DNA of 64,000 bases from an uncultured Eubacteriales bacterium (GTDB lineage Bacteria > Bacillota > Clostridia > Oscillospirales > Acutalibacteraceae), in assembly GCA_934477125.1 (NCBI GenBank), contig CAKSOL010000001.1:186001-250000 (forward strand). Reading direction: 5' to 3'. The notes under the pieces were generated by a model that was given only the letters and a program-made list of their open reading frames with translations, had not been told where the DNA came from and made no database searches. Shown piece by piece: positions 61,123 to 64,000 of this stretch. The translations under genes and the position numbers were made by a program. How positions within the stretch are numbered: position 1 is the stretch's first letter; every line of letters starts with the position of its first letter.

Positions 61123-62571
61123 GTGCTTTTAAAAAGAGGCTGTGTTTTTGAGGGACATCTCAAAATTAAAAACAGCGGCTGCGAGCTTTCCCCGATTATA
61201 ATTTCATCGTTCGGCAGGGGATTTGAAAAACCTGTTATCAGAACAAGCGACGGCTCTGAATACTCAATTAAAATTGAGGGAGAATATGTAACCGTAAACG
61301 GCATTGAGCTGACAAATCAGCGCGGAAGATACGGGATATATATTATAAATATGCTTCGCGGAGCTGCACGCGGCGTGACCGTCAGCAACTGTTACATACA
61401 CGATGTATGGACTCTGAACGAGGTTGAAAAAAACGACATCAATACACCGCGCGGTCATCGCTACCGCCCAGCGGCAAGCTGGGAACACGCGGCGGCGGGG
61501 ATATCGGTCGATACCAATAAGGAGGCGCCGGCATGGTATGAAAATCTGCGTATAGAAAACAATGTTGTCTGTACTGTAAACAGAACCGGCATCTGGCTCG
61601 GAGGTCAATGGTTCAACCGCTTTAAAAATTCCTTTCCCTGGGTTGTCAACAAGGCGGAAGGAATGGATGAGCCCTGGTATCCTCACAGGGATGTGTATAT
61701 AGGTCATAATATTGTGGATCACGCATACGGCGACGGTATAATCGGCATAGGCTGCGTTAATCTTCTTATGGAGCATAATAAGGTATACTATGCAAACTGC
61801 CTCTCAAGGATAGGCAGCTGCAATGCAGGTCTTTGGTCGATGTGCTGCGACGGAGCGCTTATTCAGTATAATGAGGTTGCTTACACCGGACTCGAATTCG
61901 GCGGCGACGGCGAGGGATTTGATATAGATAATTGCAGCCGCAATACGGTCGTACAGTATAATTACAGTCACGATAATGCCGGAGGCTTTATGCTGATATG
62001 CAATATCACCTGCAACAATAAGGAGTCGCATTGCCATAATATAGTGCGCAACAATCTGAGCGTTAATGACGCAACCGAGAAAGACGCGGCGATTTTTAAT
62101 TTTACCGGTGTGATGTATGATGTGTATTTGCTTAACAATACCGTTTATACCGAACGCGAAAATCGCTTTAAGCTGTTTCAGGTATCGGATTACGGAAATA
62201 AGGGCATAGCGCAGGATGTAACGGTAGCGAATAATATTTTCTATTCAAAAAACAGCGACCATTGGAATTTCTTTGAATACAACGGACAGTTCACCTTTGA
62301 GGAAAATATATGTTGTAATATGCCGGCTCTGCCGGAAAAGGAAAATATTACAGACCGCAATCTTTATAAAATAAACCCGGTTTTGCAGGGAGATTGGGAT
62401 ATTCCCGCTTCAAGACTTGAAACAAAATCGTATGTTCCGTGCTGGAATTCACCGGTATTAAGGCACGGCAGGCATTATGAGCAATGCGCCGACAGGGATT
62501 ACAACGGAATAAAACCCGCCGGACATTGCTATGCAGGAGCATTCTATTATAAGGATGCGAATATAGGGTAG
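61123..62571 (+). CDS. Beta-helix protein, 5'-truncated
   Basis: A right-handed beta-helix protein with many Asn-rich coils (VTVSNCYIHDVW, IENNVVCTVNRTGIWLGGQ, DVYIGHNIVDHAYGDGI, IQYNEVAYTG, VVQYNYSHDNAGG). The start region LLKRGCVFEGHL is the internal motif that in related proteins (for example VCFKRGEIFRG at 36695) lies about 75 residues from the N-terminus. In frame, TCGDRV continues just upstream of GTG 61123, then homology stops at about 61110 where the AraC fragment begins. So about 60-75 residues are missing. A GGAG five bases before the GTG could still allow translation. Probable polysaccharide lyase or hydrolase of unassigned family, no signal peptide. Confidence 0.75.
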   Translation: MLLKRGCVFEGHLKIKNSGCELSPIIISSFGRGFEKPVIRTSDGSEYSIKIEGEYVTVNGIELTNQRGRYGIYIINMLRGAARGVTVSNCYIHDVWTLNEVEKNDINTPRGHRYRPAASWEHAAAGISVDTNKEAPAWYENLRIENNVVCTVNRTGIWLGGQWFNRFKNSFPWVVNKAEGMDEPWYPHRDVYIGHNIVDHAYGDGIIGIGCVNLLMEHNKVYYANCLSRIGSCNAGLWSMCCDGALIQYNEVAYTGLEFGGDGEGFDIDNCSRNTVVQYNYSHDNAGGFMLICNITCNNKESHCHNIVRNNLSVNDATEKDAAIFNFTGVMYDVYLLNNTVYTERENRFKLFQVSDYGNKGIAQDVTVANNIFYSKNSDHWNFFEYNGQFTFEENICCNMPALPEKENITDRNLYKINPVLQGDWDIPASRLETKSYVPCWNSPVLRHGRHYEQCADRDYNGIKPAGHCYAGAFYYKDANIG

Positions 62572-62611
62572 AACCGGAATAATTTATAAAAAGCTTGGGG
62601 AGAAACTAATT

Positions 62612-63511
62612 ATGACAAAAAAAGGACCGATAACAGGAACGTTTATTGATGAGATAACCTATGATATACCTTCTTCAAACTGGTCGGACGAACAATGGAA
62701 AGCCGATCTCGATAATATGAAGCAATCGGGTATCGATACATTGATATTTATACGCGGCGGGTTTGAAAATAAAAGTATTTTTCCGTCAAAGGTGCTGGGA
62801 ACAACGGGTACGCCGGATTTTGCAGGCTTTATTATGGAGGAAGCCGCAAAACGGAATATGGATGTTTTTTTCGGTCTGTATGTGTCTAATCTTGAATGGA
62901 ACTGCGGCGACGCGGCGGGCGAAATATTGAAAAACAAAGAGTTTATCAGCGAGATTTGGTCCCGCTACGGCGGCAATCCCTCGTTTAAGGGCTGGTACAT
63001 ACCTCAGGAATGTGAACGTGAACGCCTGAATTTCAGCGAAATTCTTAGGGGAATTTCAGCGCTGTGCAAGGATAAAGCGCCTGACAAAAAGGTTTTGATT
63101 TCGCCGTTTTTCTACACCTCATGCACATCCTGCGACGGCGGATATACCCCCAGGCAGACCTACGAGGAATGGGATAAGCTTTTCTCCTACGGCGGTAAGG
63201 ATATAGATATATGCGCGTTTCAGGACGGTACGGTTCCGCTGGCGCATATGAGCGAATATTTCGACGCTTCAAGAAAAATCTGCGAAAAATACAATATTGA
63301 GCATTGGGTAAATGTTGAGCTGTTTGAAAGGGATGTAAGGCGTATGTATTACCCGATACCCTTTACTCAGCTTGTTCCGAAATTGGAGCTGCATAAAAAA
63401 ACCTCGGATAAAATGATATGCTTTGAATATTCTCATTTTTTGAGTCCGCAGTCCATTTATCCGTCGGCAAGAAATCTGAATAAGCTTTATTACGAGCGTT
63501 ATCTGAAATAA
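62612..63511 (+). CDS. DUF4434-type TIM-barrel protein
   Basis: A 299-residue cytoplasmic protein matching DUF4434: ITGTFIDEI at the first strand, NMKQSGIDTLIFIRG, GWYIPQECER and CAFQDGTVP on later strands, with ISPFFYTS. E in IPQE and D in FQDG are plausible active-site residues. The family looks like a glycosidase barrel but has no assigned activity that I know. GGGGAG precedes the ATG (62612), 40 bases after the beta-helix gene, and the AGE epimerase gene follows at 14 bases. Confidence 0.8.
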   Translation: MTKKGPITGTFIDEITYDIPSSNWSDEQWKADLDNMKQSGIDTLIFIRGGFENKSIFPSKVLGTTGTPDFAGFIMEEAAKRNMDVFFGLYVSNLEWNCGDAAGEILKNKEFISEIWSRYGGNPSFKGWYIPQECERERLNFSEILRGISALCKDKAPDKKVLISPFFYTSCTSCDGGYTPRQTYEEWDKLFSYGGKDIDICAFQDGTVPLAHMSEYFDASRKICEKYNIEHWVNVELFERDVRRMYYPIPFTQLVPKLELHKKTSDKMICFEYSHFLSPQSIYPSARNLNKLYYERYLK

Positions 63512-63524
63512 CGGAGGATTAACT

Positions 63525-64000
63525 ATGAATACAGAATATTTTAAAGAGGTACGGGACTGGGCTGAAAAGGAGCTTGAAAAGGCGGTTGAATTTTGGCTTA
63601 AAAACGGCATTGATACGGTAAACGGTGGTGTATACACCTGTCTTGACCGTATGGGCAGAATTTATTCGACCGATAAGAGCGTCTGGATGCAGGGACGCTG
63701 CGCCTGGACGTTTGCAAGACTGTGTAATCAGTACGGCAACCGCCGGGAATGGCTTGACGCGTCGAAAAGCTGCCTGGACTTTTTGGAGGAATACTGCATC
63801 AACCGCAACGCCGGCGGTCGGCTTTATTTTACGGTTACGGCTGACGGCAAGCCCTTAAGACAGCGGAGATATTGCTTCAGCGAGGCATTCTATATAATGG
63901 CTAATATAGAATATTACGGTGCGACAGGGGATAAGACCTGTCTTGCGCGTGCGCGGAAATACTATGATTTTCTTTATGAACTGAACAACGGAATAATTGC
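63525..64000 (+). CDS. N-acylglucosamine 2-epimerase (AGE/RnBP) family protein, 3' truncated
   Basis: The first ~159 residues of an (alpha/alpha)6-barrel sugar epimerase/isomerase, cut by the window end. Family features: WLKNGIDTVNGGVYTCLDRMGR near the N-terminus, KSVWMQGRCAWTFARL and FSEAFYIMANIEYY. The family includes GlcNAc 2-epimerase, cellobiose 2-epimerase and mannose isomerase; the C-terminal His ligands needed to decide are outside the window. CGGAGGA precedes the ATG. It completes the cytoplasmic sugar-processing operon. Confidence 0.9.
   Translation, partial: MNTEYFKEVRDWAEKELEKAVEFWLKNGIDTVNGGVYTCLDRMGRIYSTDKSVWMQGRCAWTFARLCNQYGNRREWLDASKSCLDFLEEYCINRNAGGRLYFTVTADGKPLRQRRYCFSEAFYIMANIEYYGATGDKTCLARARKYYDFLYELNNGII

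Noticed and set aside
1..64000. CRISPR arrays, tRNAs, rRNAs, IS elements, riboswitches
   Set aside because: None seen on reading the intergenic regions; small structured RNAs could still be missed without a covariance search.

Overview
The window looks like chromosome of a spore-forming Clostridia-type Firmicute, probably a gut or rumen plant-fibre degrader. Evidence: a spo0A gene at the left edge, Gram-positive lipoproteins, many AraC-type regulators, sigma-A-like promoters, AGGAGG-type ribosome sites, and one type I dockerin. GC content is moderate by eye. No rRNA, tRNA, CRISPR array, transposase or phage gene was recognised.

Bases 1-4820 are housekeeping and signalling: the 3' part of spo0A with a terminator, an OmpR-family response regulator and HAMP histidine kinase pair, and a membrane-anchored HtrA-like protease.

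Bases 4967-14204 are a uronate-centred block: three AraC regulators on the minus strand, a GH4 protein very like alpha-galacturonidase LplD, a YgjV-type membrane protein, a barrel glycosidase candidate, an SMP-30-type lactonase, an SDR oxidoreductase and a UxuA-like mannonate dehydratase.

Bases 14437-32505 are one long surface and import operon. It encodes two sets of carbohydrate ABC permeases with two substrate-binding proteins (one carrying two carbohydrate-binding-like modules), an NHL-TPR-YIP1 membrane protein, a DUF5696 lipoprotein, a membrane-anchored SGNH esterase with three repeated modules, and a beta-helix lipoprotein. No ABC ATPase is present, so a shared MsmX-type ATPase encoded elsewhere is inferred.

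Bases 32866-51058 hold a secreted dockerin protein, two related beta-helix proteins, a clan GH-A glycosidase, KDPG aldolase and KDG kinase, a CE7 acetylesterase, GH31 and GH36 glycosidases and a GH78-like rhamnosidase. With the GH4 and UxuA genes they suggest uptake of an acetylated, uronate-containing plant glycan (pectin or rhamnogalacturonan-like), trimming in the cytoplasm, and flow of uronates through KDG and KDPG. The exact substrate is inference.

Bases 51095-53338 (minus strand) hold two unrecognised lipoproteins and a small membrane protein. Bases 53432-64000 hold an AraC/EamA pair, an AraC/sugar-isomerase pair sharing a symmetric overlapping promoter, a GH42-like protein of unknown family, an SGNH hydrolase, a DUF4434 protein and the start of an AGE-family epimerase. 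Between them, near 61.1 kb, a decapitated AraC gene abuts a decapitated beta-helix gene. The places most worth a second look are that junction, the overlapping divergent promoters at 5.8 and 56.3 kb, and the missing start codon or slippery A7 at 35.08 kb.
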